64,000 nucleotides of DNA from Paragonimus westermani (lineage: Eukaryota > Platyhelminthes > Trematoda > Plagiorchiida > Troglotrematidae): the NCBI GenBank assembly GCA_008508345.1, contig QNGE01001036.1, positions 134,728 to 198,727 on the forward strand, in the 5' to 3' direction. The notes under the pieces are model-generated. The model saw only the letters and a program-made list of their open reading frames with translations, was not told the origin of the DNA and made no database searches. Position 1 is the stretch's first letter; each line of letters starts with the position of its first letter. Of this stretch, positions 21,322 to 33,400 are shown piece by piece. The position numbers were made by a program, and so were the translations under genes.

Positions 21322-21525
21322 ATATGTTTGTGCAAATCAAAGGACTGGACAAAATAATTCTCCTCATAATCCCTACTAGAGACCTGCTTGTCAACCTCCT
21401 CTTTGCTCATCAGTTGGCGTCAACTGGTACAAGCGATCGAACGCAGACATTGATGTTCAGGTATCAGAGGACGGATCACGTATTTTATCCTGATCGACCA
21501 CATTTCGTTGTCATAAAGTAGAACA
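21322..21525 (+). pseudogene. Possible LINE endonuclease fragment
   Basis: The frame from 21324 reads a V-Q-I-K-G-L-D-x-I-I-L-L segment and later H-Q-L-A-S-T with downstream D-R-T-Q-T-L. These recall the middle of CR1-type LINE apurinic endonucleases, where a beta strand leads to a Y-R-x-P loop and later an H-Q ... T-R-x-x-x-Q-x-x-x-L-D-L segment. The diagnostic Y-R-x-P and G-D-F-N motifs are not visible. It lies downstream of the RT-like fragment, the wrong order for one element, so the two would be separate fragments. Weak. Confidence 0.25.
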
Positions 21526-24500
21526 TCCCTAATTGTCGCCTCACGTACGCGGCCCTTAAAACCTCACAGACAGAGAGTTCTGTCACCAGAAGTGAATACC
21601 GCCCTACATTTCCGCTGATGCAACCACCTAATTAAGCATTATTCATATTCGCCTTACAAGACGCCGTAACAAGTCTTAATTACAAATCGTGTTCGTTTCA
21701 AAGTGTCCGTAAAGTCCGAACACTTGGCAGAACTATTTGAACCTTAATATTGTGCTGACCCCACATGAGAATTCACTGCTTAACCTAAAACAATCAGAAG
21801 GCCTGCATGCTAACCAGCAAAATTTAGTGATTGGCAGCCTGAACACATCAAATTAACTCTCACCGTGTGTGAAATCTACGTGTCAGCTGACGGCAGAAAA
21901 TGAACTACAGAATGTGCAGGTATACGGAAAGACCCAAACAGCGTGCGGACGGATCCAGTTCCAGAAATTTTACAATCACACTGCGAGATAGACATTTATG
22001 ACTAAAGCCTGCATCTAAAAGATGTGGTTCTTGCCGGGAGCAACCAACAATAGACCACTAGGAAAACCATGGGATATACTACGCTGTATTCTTTATGGGC
22101 AGTACAAGAATTGCCCAGCCTTCAATAGACTGAAGAAAACTGAGAAATTACTTCAGAATAAAGCATGAGGTATATGAAAATACTACTGGAAATCTTTCCA
22201 ATAACCAGGAACTAGAGATCGATCTGTTATCCTGTGACATGTTAGTTCCAACCTGGCAGACTACTACACGGACAGAATATGTCAGTCGCGGCTTACCTAA
22301 TGACAGGTACTGTCTGATTCTTTGGCTATGAGCGCATTGGTTCAGGTGCTCGAAATCTTTTTCTATCAACCTATACGATCAGCCAGGGTGACACCTCTCT
22401 AAGCCATATCCTCGCGACACTCCCACAAGTCTCCGCTTGTGTTGCGTCTTTCCACCTGTATAGATTTTAGCCGTATAAATGAGCTATTCCAGTATGTTTA
22501 AATATTTAAAGTTGACGTATGGTTTCCACCGTACTTCAGTTTAATTTCAATCATGTGCATTTAGTCATTGTGCACGTGAAGGGGGTCAGAAGGTTTGCTC
22601 TTCTGTCAATTTTCTAATACTAATGTACAGAACGTCCGTCTCTTTAGCAGACAAATTGAAAGACCCCAGAGGTACCTCTTTGGATACTTGTTTGAATACG
22701 TACCATTACAGTGATTTTCATAGTGCTTCCTTCCAAATGCTAAATTAATATATCTAGCAATCATAGCAGCACTGTATCACAGTGCTTTTGTGCAATCGGT
22801 ACTCGGTCGGATGGTTTAGAACAACGAACTGGTGAACAACTGAATCTGTTAAGTGAAACCGAAACAAAAAATCAGTAACCACTAACAAATGATGGCAAAA
22901 ATTTGTAGTATTTTGATGGAATAGTCGTATGACAGAAAAAAATACAGCAAACATTTACTAGCTGGTAGGCTACAAAACAACTGAGCTCTGGTTGGTTCCA
23001 CCCCGATTACTCTAATGGCCGGCTTATCTGATGCAGTGGTGTTCTCTTATTGTGGGCTATTTATCCACCGGTGCAAATGAATTTGTGAGGCGATGGTGAC
23101 GACAAAACACATCGGGACGTAAAATGAGTGCTATCTGAAAGTCAGATAGATCGTTTGATGATGTTACTACAATGACTTAGTCTAAGTAATTAATGAGTTT
23201 ATTACGGAAAGTGCTGCTGGCGGAAGAAAACCTATTTATGTGTCAGAAGTGTTGTCGCGGGTTGAACGGTTCGTCCACGGAAGCAGTAGAAGGCATGCTT
23301 TCACTAGCGTTTTTCCAACTGTTGACATTTCCGTGAAAGCCACTGGTATAACACGGTGTCACAAGAAGCAAATGCACACTCTAGACAGGATCGTAACTCT
23401 GGTACCTAACGTTACAAGATGCCCATAATTGTCATTACGTTCTTGCCACCATGGATCAATGTGTGCATTGTGATTAAAAAGTGATAAACATGTTGAACAG
23501 AACCTCAGATGAATGCCGCTTTCTCTAATAACTCCCACTCGATACTTGATTCTCCGCCTATCTAGTGCATTCTGATCTGCCATTGCTTAGCAGAAAAATA
23601 CGGTCCGCCCGCATATAGTTCTTAGACTACGACTGTGTTTTCCGGAGCACTGTCCGAAAGAACTCGTCTTAATTCTCATATAATCTAACATTCCTATTTC
23701 AACCGTGAAACCTCTAAACGATTGCCTCATGAAGTTAAGTCACATTATTCCATTCGATAATCACATCATATCGCCATTCGGCACTGTTGTTGTATATGAT
23801 AGAAATCTTTCCCGGTTTCTAATTTCACTTCTAATATGATCCATCCCATTTAATGAAAGTATCTTTGTAATCCGCTGTGTATAAGATGTGGTACTGAGCA
23901 CCAACTACGCAGATTACTTTTATCCCATTCTGTTAGACGGTTTGTCCAAACAAACAAGCTGATGAACACCATGCAGTTTGTCTCTTGAAAAAATCAAATC
24001 TGTCAACTTTTTTTGCTTATCGAAGGGATTCATCATACGAAACTTTCATGACATACCTTTCCTATTAGGCAAGTAATGAGCAACGACATTGACTTCTTTT
24101 CTTTAAATATTTGATTATTACCTTGAGTGACAAAGAGACCAGCTCACTTCATGTAGTTAGTGTCTAAGCAAACTTCAGTAAACTCTCGTTTTTTTGTCAG
24201 GCAATTGAATTATCCACCTTTTACATTACTTCACCAGTCGATTAAAATCGGACTTGCATGTTTCTCCATTGGATTTAGTATTCACCAGTTCCCCGTGTTC
24301 TGCTATCAAAAGGTTTGTGCTGTTTCCCAGATTCCTGAAATATTTGGCCCGTCGTACTCTCAGTCCCCATGAAAATTTGGGTTCTTCATCATTATACAAG
24401 GTGTGGACACTTCTCAGCAAAATTCGTATCCGACAAAATACACCTGTTGAATTCAGAATTCTTCAACCAGGTTTCTAATCTTTTGCTAAATCCAGGCGCA

Positions 24501-25259
24501 GACATTTATCCTAACTCCTCTGGGCTTACCGTTTGGCCGCTGTTGTTCAGTTAGTTTAATCTCTACAAAGTACGACCATAATATTTATAAATTAGCAGTA
24601 CGATTGAATCAGTAGATCTTTTGTGGACTGTAATCATCACCGAATTCTCAATGAGATTCATGTTTATCGTTATGCTTTTCATACAACTGAAACACATCTA
24701 GTCAAATGTCTTTCGTTTTTCTGGGTGGGAGAGTATATAGATATTTCAAAATTCACTTCTCTAAATGCATAAAGTACATTTTTGAACTGAGGCAACCGAC
24801 TTCGCCTCGTTGCCCTAACGAAATTTGAAAGCTACTATGAAAAACAGCATTCCCAATAAGGAACTCTGTGGCAGCCCTGTAAGTGCAGTCGATTTTTCCC
24901 TCCAGCGCTGACAGTGAAGCTGCTTACTTCCACATTACTCAGAATAGTCACTGTTACATTTAAGCGCTTCAATATGAACAGTTCAACCGTTTGCTCATGC
25001 AAATGCCCCACAAAGTTCCAGGAATCGACAGCAAATAACTGACCTTCATTAACCCGGTTGGCCTTTTTCTTAATTCTCATCTTGCCGCACTAAACCGAGC
25101 TGTGCCGTTTTCCAAATTTTGTCAAATATCTCTCCACTTGGTGACCCCAGTCCCCCTTTCAGACACACCGGAGATGCCAAAGAAGTCATAGGCAGAAAGA
25201 AAATGTGTCAAACACTGAGACTGCTTTGCCTGAGAGACACAAACCCTTAATCGTCTTTT
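21526..25259. other. Unassigned DNA
   Basis: I find no recognisable gene, RNA or mobile-element part in these 3.7 kb. Open frames are short and scattered over all six frames. Confidence 0.5.
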
Positions 25260-25960
25260 TTGAGGATGGATTGGCAGGCAGCTCTTGCACGTATTTCGGG
25301 GATGCTTGCTTGTCTTGGTGAAACACGGCTTCAGAATTTTAGCTCAATGCTTCATCTCCAGTCTCCATCAGCCGTTTTACCATTCGGATACAATGTGAGC
25401 TTATCTGGAGATCCTGCGACTCAAGCCACTAGCCAAGAGAGTTTTGGAAATGCCTCGAGCATATACGCAGGTGCCATTTGACAGGTAACTGTCAAAAGCC
25501 GCCTTAGTATTGTCAAGTCGAAGATGCGATTAGAGTACCGATCGGCAATCTTCACAAGCGCTATCTGTTGTTGTTGTATATGCTCCAACAGACTGTGGTT
25601 CAGATGCAGTCAGCACACTAACCTGTACACAGTGCGGCTTACGGAAATCGTAGTAGCAGCTGAGGACATGAAAGCTCAACTAGACAGATAAGGTGATGAA
25701 GAGCGTGATTCAGGTGGCCTGCATTCTTGAGACACGGTGAATGTTTGTTGGAGCTCTGTGCTTATACCGGTCTGTTTCTGGCAAGTACTAATTTTATGCA
25801 TTCTAGGCGTCAATGCGCCACCTGCAGACTCCAATGCTGATTAGGGCATGGATGCAGACTAACCACATGGTCGTCAGCTATCGGTGGTGTGATCTTTTCC
25901 AAGATTGTACGTAAATCTGGAGCACCCTCGTGGATTCCGATAGTGCAATGTTGGATGCCA
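25260..25960 (+). pseudogene. LINE apurinic/apyrimidinic-type endonuclease domain (decayed)
   Basis: The first frame gives C-L-G-E-T-R-L-Q at 25311-25334. This corresponds to the metal-binding E-T-R-I-Q motif near the start of LINE endonucleases, with its glutamate intact. L-S-G-D-P follows near 25408. A V-Y-A-P-T-D-C segment at 25573-25596 is another family hallmark. Near 25786 an L-A-S-T-N-F-like stretch appears, and near 25927-25940 a V-D-S-D segment matches the S-D-H catalytic region (the histidine is serine here). The enzyme nicks target DNA to prime reverse transcription. Frameshifts and stops throughout make this copy inactive. Confidence 0.8.
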
Positions 25961-26550
25961 ATTTCTCCCTGTGTTTTAATGGGAAGTCACTTTTCTGTCA
26001 AGCACAAAGTGACGTGTCTAAATTATCAAGGCTACAGGCGTCTTACGCTCACCTTTTGCTTGCTCTTAATCTAGGTCTCACTCACCGGACAACAATAAAG
26101 CAAATTAAGCACACCTACAGCATGTATGCGACACTGCATCGTGCGGTACAGTTACCTTCCCAAGTGCCAATCGATGGGTCACTATGCGGTCATTGGGACT
26201 CCTCGACGATCGCGGAAATATTCCATCCAACTGTTAATACGAGTCGACATGTAGGGTTACTCGCCTGAAGCTTCGGGAACAACTGCGATGAGAACACGAA
26301 GCCTGGTGGACACAACGCTTTATCGAGGTTGGGTAACCAGCTGCTACCGCAAATTTTCCACCTCATCCGAACAAGTGGTAGCTGAAATTTAGGAGTGAGC
26401 AACGTAATCTGTGAAGTCAATGATAAGCTTATTCGTAACCTGTCACTAGGCTTAGGACGCTGGGCTGCACACTCCCACCAACAGTTCAACAGGCCACCTG
26501 AGTCTCTAGTTTTTCCTCAGGGTACGCCTGTGCTCATTTGTCTATTGACG
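25961..26550 (+). pseudogene. LINE ORF2 connector between endonuclease and RT (decayed)
   Basis: Conserved pieces remain in changing frames: an H-W-x-S-S stretch near 26190, an R-E-Q-L-R ... E-A-W-W-T-Q segment near 26275-26320, an L-I-R-T-S-G segment near 26360, and an I-C-E-V-N-x-K-L-I-R-N segment at 26407-26440. After these comes R-W-A with H and Q-x-F-N-R-P-P, which in RTE-type LINEs precedes the RT domain. No catalytic role is known for this region. It serves here to show that endonuclease and RT belong to one insertion. Confidence 0.75.
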
Positions 26551-27400
26551 TTTCTCCGCCGTCGAAAACAGAATTCACCTCCGGAGCCAAGTTGCTAAAT
26601 AGTCAAAAGGCACTCAGTCCAAACGAATCCCTTCCTGTCCATTAGTAGATGGCAATCCAGGCATAGTTAAACAGTTGACGGCTCTGCTCCAGAAAAATTG
26701 GATCGTCGAAGTTTTCCCAAATGAAGGGTTTGGTTGACGTCGCTCCCGTTTTCAAAAAGGAATCACGTACTGCACATACAAACCACCAGTAAATTAGCCT
26801 GATTCTACTTGCATCTCACAGATTAGGCGAAATGCGCGAGCGACATATTCGTGAGGAGCAATTTGGGGTTCTTCCTGGAAGCACTTTCATTTTTCCCATC
26901 CCCACTCTTCGTCAGATATTTCAGCTCCGCCAATCATATAGAAGGCTAATAGTTCTTGTTTTCTTAGACATCAGATGGGACTCTGACTGGGTTAAAAGAG
27001 CTGCACTGTGGGACAGTTCATCGAGGAAAGGCGTACGCGAAAACTGTATGAACATCCAGAAAGCAATTTACTGTCGGACTTCGAAAATGGTTAGGGCTTA
27101 TGACGGAGTGTTGTCGGATTTTGGCATCTCAGGCTAGATGCGACGAGGTTTTCCAGCCTGGCCTCTTCAATCCAACCTTGTACTAGAACAGGTCCCAGTG
27201 TATGCGCTGACATGTTATAAATATGACCGTGAGTAACTGCCCTCAAGCATTCGTCTTCGAAGCTTGCAGCATGCAGACGATATCACCCTAATCTGTAAGG
27301 GCTCACAGGGAGCCTAGGATATTTTAGACAGATTAAGGGTTTCAGTTCATCAGTTTGATATGGTCTCTTCACCTACCAATCGCAAGGTGTTGCTGTGAGA
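26551..27400 (+). pseudogene. LINE reverse transcriptase domain (decayed)
   Basis: An L-K-x-x-K-A-L-S-P-N-E segment (about 26600) matches the L-K-x-x-K-A-x-G-P-D entry motif. F-K-K-E-S-R (about 26750) and R-E-E-Q-x-G-x-x-P-G-S (26844-26883) follow, then T-L-R-Q-I. The first catalytic aspartate is kept in V-F-L-D-I (Asp codon 26967-26969), while the usual A-F-D-S-V is altered. The palm motif reads H-A-D-D at 27270-27281 instead of Y-A-D-D, keeping both aspartates. An L-D-R-L ... K-V-L-L segment follows. The 102-codon open frame 26832-27137 is the best-kept piece. It would copy element RNA at the nick, but the reading frame is broken repeatedly. Confidence 0.85.
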
Positions 27401-28060
27401 GTGGAAAGAATCCGCGCCTGCTCTCATTCGTGGTGGTGAGTATCTGAGATCCACCGAGTAAGCTGTATAGTCCATGGATTGTATCACAAATCGCACAGAA
27501 AAGGCTCGGATGGCGCTCGCCAAGTTGCGCCATCTGTGGCGTCAGCACGACTTCGGTTTTTTGGTGAAAGGTTGAATATACAGTACCGCTGTAAGAGCAG
27601 TGAAGAATATTCGTAGAGTACCCATTTTCGAACATCGGCGCCTCCGAAGCATTAACGGGTTGTGATGGGAACACCGTCTCAGCTCGGAACAATTTCGCCG
27701 ACGTGTCCTCAGAATGGATAAACTTCATCAACCATTAAGCAAACTGATCTCGTCTCACAGGCTTGTTTGACTTGGTCAGATTTTACGAATGCCAGCTTAC
27801 CACGTGCCATGTCATACATTGTTTGCAAGCGGTGGATTAGATTGGAAACGGCAGTCTGTTAGTCAGTGCACGACTTTTGTTCAGGATATGAAACTACGCA
27901 TTGCGAGGCTTCCTTCAGTAGTCCGCTCTCACTTTCCTGGCTAATGTTCGAAGTAGAACGGTCATCCTTGTTTGGAGACGCAATCACATGATAAAAAAGG
28001 ACTCAGTGGCGCTCGTGCTGAAAGTCTCTTTGTGTATTGTTTTAGATTTTCCTTCCTCAA
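27401..28060 (+). pseudogene. LINE ORF2 C-terminal region (decayed)
   Basis: One continuous stretch gives A-R-M-A-L-A-K-L-R-H-L-W-R-Q at 27504-27545, V-P-I-F-E-H-R-R-L-R-S-I at about 27618-27653, W-E-H-R then R-R-R-V-L, and L-G-Q-I-L-R-M-P near 27772-27795. All are typical of the RTE-type C-terminus (L-R-H-L-W-R-R, F-D-H-R-C-L-R, L-G-H-V-L-R-M). The final L-E-T-x-S-H-D-K ... R segment lies at about 27974-28030. The minus strand is open for 120 codons here (27369-27731), but that is the mirror of this region. The downstream sequence becomes AT-rich and may hold the 3' untranslated tail. Confidence 0.8.
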
Positions 28061-30279
28061 ACCCTCTATGATTTTTTCTTCTTCACAGTATATAATGATT
28101 TATTCTCCTATTGTAACACTCGCTGCAGGTTTATATATAGGATATTTATACATACGAGTTACTTATGTGGTGATTAACTCATGGTAATCTATTGAAGAGT
28201 TACACTGTGTTTAAGCCGCTTGTATCGGCTACACCCAGGAAGTACGATGGTCGGATGTGAGGAAGAACATTGCGGCACATTTCTGGTCCTGACAGAAGGA
28301 TACCCATGTAGACGGTCAACCAGTTGCGGCTGCTGATAAATGTACAATGGTTGGCTGGGTAGTTGACTCCATCGTGGCCATAAAAAGAATGACGGCTTGA
28401 GACCCGCAAATGGGAACACATCCAGAAAACAAAATTAACCTTTCAAAGTAGACACATAATCGTCCAGAGTTGTGTAGGCGGCTCACACTGCCTTGAGGTG
28501 TTTGGGTCATGGTTGATTCCTACCTTCACATACCGTTGAGTCCTTATTCTATATTCCGCGTAATAACACGTGCTTACTTTTGGGCCTTTCTCTTCTCAAG
28601 TCTGTAGTTTATGCATTCTCTTGCCATGCATTCTTAATTGCTGGTCGCCTGGTAGACAGAAGCTTCAGCTCGCAAGAAGGAAGTTTGCCGGTATGATCCT
28701 CTATCAGACAATCCACACGAGGAAGAAACAGTGTACAAAATAAGTTTGGTAATGAGCAACCAGAAGTACTTTGCGCATTTTTTAACCGATTGTGACTGCA
28801 GTCAATACAGAGTGGTAACCCAATTAGGGTTGCGTTTGAACGAAACCAGTATAGACGTAAACAAGGTGTAACTGAACTGTTAACGTTATTGCTATTCAAA
28901 CCAGATCCTACCGTACGTGTCAATCATCTACGTGGAGTTTTGCCTTAATTTTAGTCTATATTGCGGTTGGTCAGACGTAACGGGCTACGCTGCGAATATT
29001 TTCACTCGCGCATTTTCCAGTTTTATACTTCTCGAGTTACACAGGGTAGAGTGTCTGCATGTGGAACTGTGCATGTACCAATGGAAAATAGTTACCTTTG
29101 CCAATCCCTCAACTCCCAATGTGTAATCCGCTTATCAATCTACTTGATCAGTAATTTAGTTATATACTTCAGTTATGTTTTAGTTCAACCAGACTTTATA
29201 TAGTCCCATTGATTAGGATGCGCTTTCACCTGTAGTATATTTAGCCACGGTACAAATATCAAAACCGGCTAATGATTGAAGATACGCTAATGTGGCTCAA
29301 TTTTTTTCGAACACTTATCAGAGCGAATGGTATTTACAATCACACTACACATTCCTAGCCCCCCAGTCATCTAAAATTTGAACTGTACTGAAAATCCATC
29401 ATCTTTTCGGTGCTTGAGGATATTTTAAATGTACACTGAACTGTTTGTGACAGAACGATCAACCATCTGATATTGAGTGTGTACACCGAATAGACGAACA
29501 AAATTCATAATCGTGATTCGGTATTCATACAATGTAGCTGTTTTGTGGTCTTTCTTTTCAAATGTTTTAGATACACAAATAAGTGAAGTATAAAACGATG
29601 TTCCTTGTATGTATTGCTCATGGAGAAAGCTGCCAAATAACACATAATATTGGCATTCTTCGCATCAGCGTCCCTCCATCCTGTCCAATTTCTCTGGAGA
29701 CCAACGTGGGAAACAAGTAGAACCAGTGAAAATTTGTCAGCTCAAATTAGTGCTTAGCATTGTGAAGCTTTCTCGGCTTAAGTGTCCTTGATTCAATTGA
29801 CCTAAATTAATTTTCCTTTGCTTCCACCATTGTTACTTACAATGGTTCCCTGAGTTATGTTTACACGTGTAAATTTGGCCTTGAACAAATGTAGTTTTAT
29901 ATTTGTTGATAACATTGCGATTATGGGTCTACGTTTTGCTGTGACGTTCAGTGCCTATAACCAGTAGGAATAAACCTTCGGTAGAGCACGATACTGTTCT
30001 CTTCTTCCGCAAGTTTGAAGACAAAATAGAGCGGTCATCAAACTCTATTAGAAGTCGGTGGCAATTTCAAGAAAATGTACACCCAATAAGTGTTTGAGGA
30101 GTGTGGTTTCTTATAAACATCATTCTTACTGTTCAGTCAGGAATTCCGAAAGTGACTGCTACTTTTGAGTTAGAATTAATATCTCTTAGTTTGCTACACC
30201 CCGAGATGACTGAACATTAATAAATAATCGCATGTTTAAGGTTTGCGCATGCAGTTTTATCACTCTCTCTCTGTGCTCA

Positions 30280-30480
30280 TTTTTCACAGTGAGTGTGGTA
30301 GCTTTGTGCAACCTTGGGTCAAACTCACTCCCACCAACACACTCAACTGAGTGTTTTACTCGCAACCATGAACCGTATGCCTGGACTGCACTACAGCCCA
30401 CAGCAGAGTAGTCTACACAAGTGCCCCGGATGTAAGCCTACAGCCTTGTTCGTAAGAATAGATCGCAAGTAAACTTCGAC
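30280..30480 (-). repeat. Possible tRNA-derived SINE-like segment
   Basis: Read on the minus strand, the segment contains CTCAGTTGAGTGTGTTGG, loosely like a tRNA A box. About 30 bases later it has GAGTTTGACCC, loosely like a B box (GGTTCGANTCC). The spacing is near that of tRNA genes, but several consensus bases are missing. No terminal tail, target duplication or second copy in the window supports it. Confidence 0.15.
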
Positions 30481-33400
30481 CCGATTCTCATCGGTTTACA
30501 GGTCTGCCTGGTCTGGGTGTAGGAGTACCGAGGTAACGGACTTATGGACGTTTAGTAACGTGTTGGTATATTGATGAAAATCCTAACTTATTGGAATTCT
30601 TAATAACCTTGTGGAATCACCCTGAGACAGCAGAACTCAACTCAGTGGCAGAATCCGACGGATTCGACAGTAGTTTTATGAAGCTAAAACCAACTGGTTG
30701 ACGAATGGGTTGCTTCTTGCATGTTTTCAGTAAAAAGCGGAGTTGTTGTGTAGCATAATTATTCTATTTATTGTCATTGTTCACATGTAGGCTATTCTTG
30801 GTGTGTGGTTCGCTTGTGAATACATTTGAGATTTCTTTGATAACAGCCATAATAAACTGCACTAGTGACCAGATACAACATGTGCTAAACTCAAATGCAA
30901 TGTTTCTTTCTAAGACAGACTCACCGGATAGTCTATAAAAATGCACAGCTGTGATCTGTTGGAAATGATGTTCAAATTATAATAATCTGTTTGCCAAGCG
31001 ATAATGGTTACGATTTAGACCATTCAACCTCGTTGTGCTCTCTGCAAAACAAACATTGAATAAAAGTTTACGGGTCATATGAAGCGTGATCCCAATAGTT
31101 CAACTGTAAGCTGTGGTATACGTACAGCACAGGTGATGACTGACGTAAAAAAACGTGCTCCAAAATAAACTTCCAAAATACTGGAAGTCCGTGATGTTCT
31201 ACCATGGAATCTGGCAACAGTATGACAATATTTCCCAAGTTCATGGTGTTAGTTTTTTCGGAACGGCAGATACATCCGCAAGACTCAAGAATTTCTCTTC
31301 TGAAACTGTTTCACGTCTAATGCAGTCAAATTGTCTTCGACCGTGTTCCATCGACAATTTGTCCATGGGCTAGTTTAAGTGACTGCCAAATGTTTTCGCC
31401 TGGAATAGATTTTTTTGGAATCTCAGATTTACTGGTTTTAAAAATTCTCTCTCTTGGTCATTGGTTACCTCAATCGGATAGCAGTAGTTTTGTAGAGATA
31501 TGTATCAGGTAAACCTTACTTTGTTATCGTCTAGTAAAGTCTAATTTGCGTAGGCATCCGTCATCTACTTCATCCAAATCTGATATACAGCCGTTGGGAT
31601 TATACAGGTACCTACTAGGAGGCTAGTTGCCAAAGTTTTCAATCAGGTCACCTCTTTCATATATCTCCGGACAGTTGGTTGATTTTTCAAACTATAATTC
31701 GTTAATTTACACATAATTGTGCATCTAGCCTATCACTGTAACTAGGTTTTGTCGAGCAGAAAAACTAATTAAAAACTCGCAATTAATCACCATATTCAAT
31801 CAAATTCTCTCGCACTGGAGACAGCGTGGCGAATTTCTGTGCTAGACAGGAAACGATCTGTCGTAATTCTCACTTTTCCTCTCACCTGAGTTGATAGGCC
31901 TAGTGAATTGGAGGCAAAGAATGAACTATTTTGTATTGAACTATCGCTGGATTGGCAAACTATTTTAACTCACTGAACTCACCATAGGTGTCGGCTAGAA
32001 GCTTGCTCGTGTATGCCAGGCTGATTATCATTATTATCATCAATGAGTGACAATTGCAGCTGAAAGATGAGATGGGGAGGTTTGGTATTGCCTAACTTGG
32101 GTCGAGCACCACGAATAGCACGAAAAACTACTCAAACGTATACTGGTTGAGGTAATGAATTTTACTAGCTGTTATCGGTTCGTAAAGCCCGAAGTCTTGA
32201 GGTTTTTATCCAGAAGGTGGAAAGCCATAGTGATCAAGTTGATGTAATTTCTGTTGTTTCTTCTGCGTCGTTCGATTTCCAGTTAATTTCCATTAGACAG
32301 GTAGTAGCCTAAGAATGATCACGAGATGCTGATCAATACAATTTGAATGCTGGAAAATTCCTGCGCATTTTCACCTCCTTAGGTGAACTCTGTGGTCGAT
32401 GTGATGTCATCCAAATTCGGGTACACTGAACGTACTTTATAAGTCTACATAGAAGTTCAGAATATATCCCCTCAGGTTCACCCCTAGAAGGAAAACTCTG
32501 TTAAGAATCACAAATGCCCTGGAGCCGAGATCCTCGTACTTGTAGATCAACTCACTTGAAGCATCCAGTCTACATCTACGATGACAGATTGGAACTTGTT
32601 TCACTCACGTGAACAATCTCACTGCACTTAGCAGCTGTTTATGTGTAGGGCATAAATGTTTACCTCACTCTTTTATCCCCGTGCTTCACCGATGTTTCAT
32701 TTAGGAGGCGCAAGACACAAGTCCGCTTGGACACATGTATTTCTGATACAGATTTTTTACCAGTAGAGCATCCGTGATGAAAGATAAACTGTAAATTTCT
32801 ACCATCCCACCCAGCGTTGAGTCAGTAATTCAGTACACCGTTCGAGGATGTAAGATACCAAATGCACAAAGACCTATTGTTGATAAGTGCGATGAGTTGA
32901 ATCTCTTAAATGGCGTGAACGGTCTTGTCTTTTATGACGAGGATGTCAGTCGTGTGATGCTTTCCGTTTCACCGATTTCAGCCCACAAGCTTGGTTGGTT
33001 TAACTACCCCAGTTTAACTCCATTTTATGTTTTCTGATCGGTTCAGCCGCCCTTGCAGCGTATTTTGAAATTCAAAGTATTAATGGTTGATCATACGTGC
33101 CAGACTCAATTACATTAGCCAAGTTTGGATTCTGTCGTCCGTGAGGTTAGTTTTTGTGCCGTTATCCATCCTATCCACTGACGACTGTACTTCAGGTAAC
33201 AGAAACAGAACGGTCAATGAAATAAATGTTACCACGCGACTTTGATTGAACATTTCCAAAATTGGTGTATTTCGGCCCGATTGCAGCTATCACGATACCG
33301 CACAGACCAAAACAGGATCACTTCTTGCAATCTGGACGCTCGCTGATCTTACTCAGGTCACTGAGACATACATTGTTGTGGAGTTTATTCACATCACATT

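Larger units (their letters stand above)
25260..28060 (+). mobile_element. RTE/SR2-type LINE, nearly full-length ORF2, heavily decayed
   Basis: Translating all three plus-strand frames gives the domain order of a fluke RTE-type LINE ORF2: apurinic-type endonuclease (about 25.26-25.96 kb), connector (25.96-26.50), reverse transcriptase (26.55-27.40) and the C-terminal region with its L-R-x-L-W, F-x-H-R-x-L-R and L-G-x-x-L-R-M signatures (27.50-27.83). It ends with an L-E-T-x-x-x-D segment near 27.97-28.03 kb. Frames switch many times and stops are frequent, so the copy is old. Clade placement rests on the pattern of these signatures. I cannot define the exact ends or a target duplication. Confidence 0.85.

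Noticed and set aside
27369..27731. 120-codon minus-strand open frame
   Set aside because: It is the antisense of the LINE C-terminal region, whose plus-strand translation is clearly recognisable.
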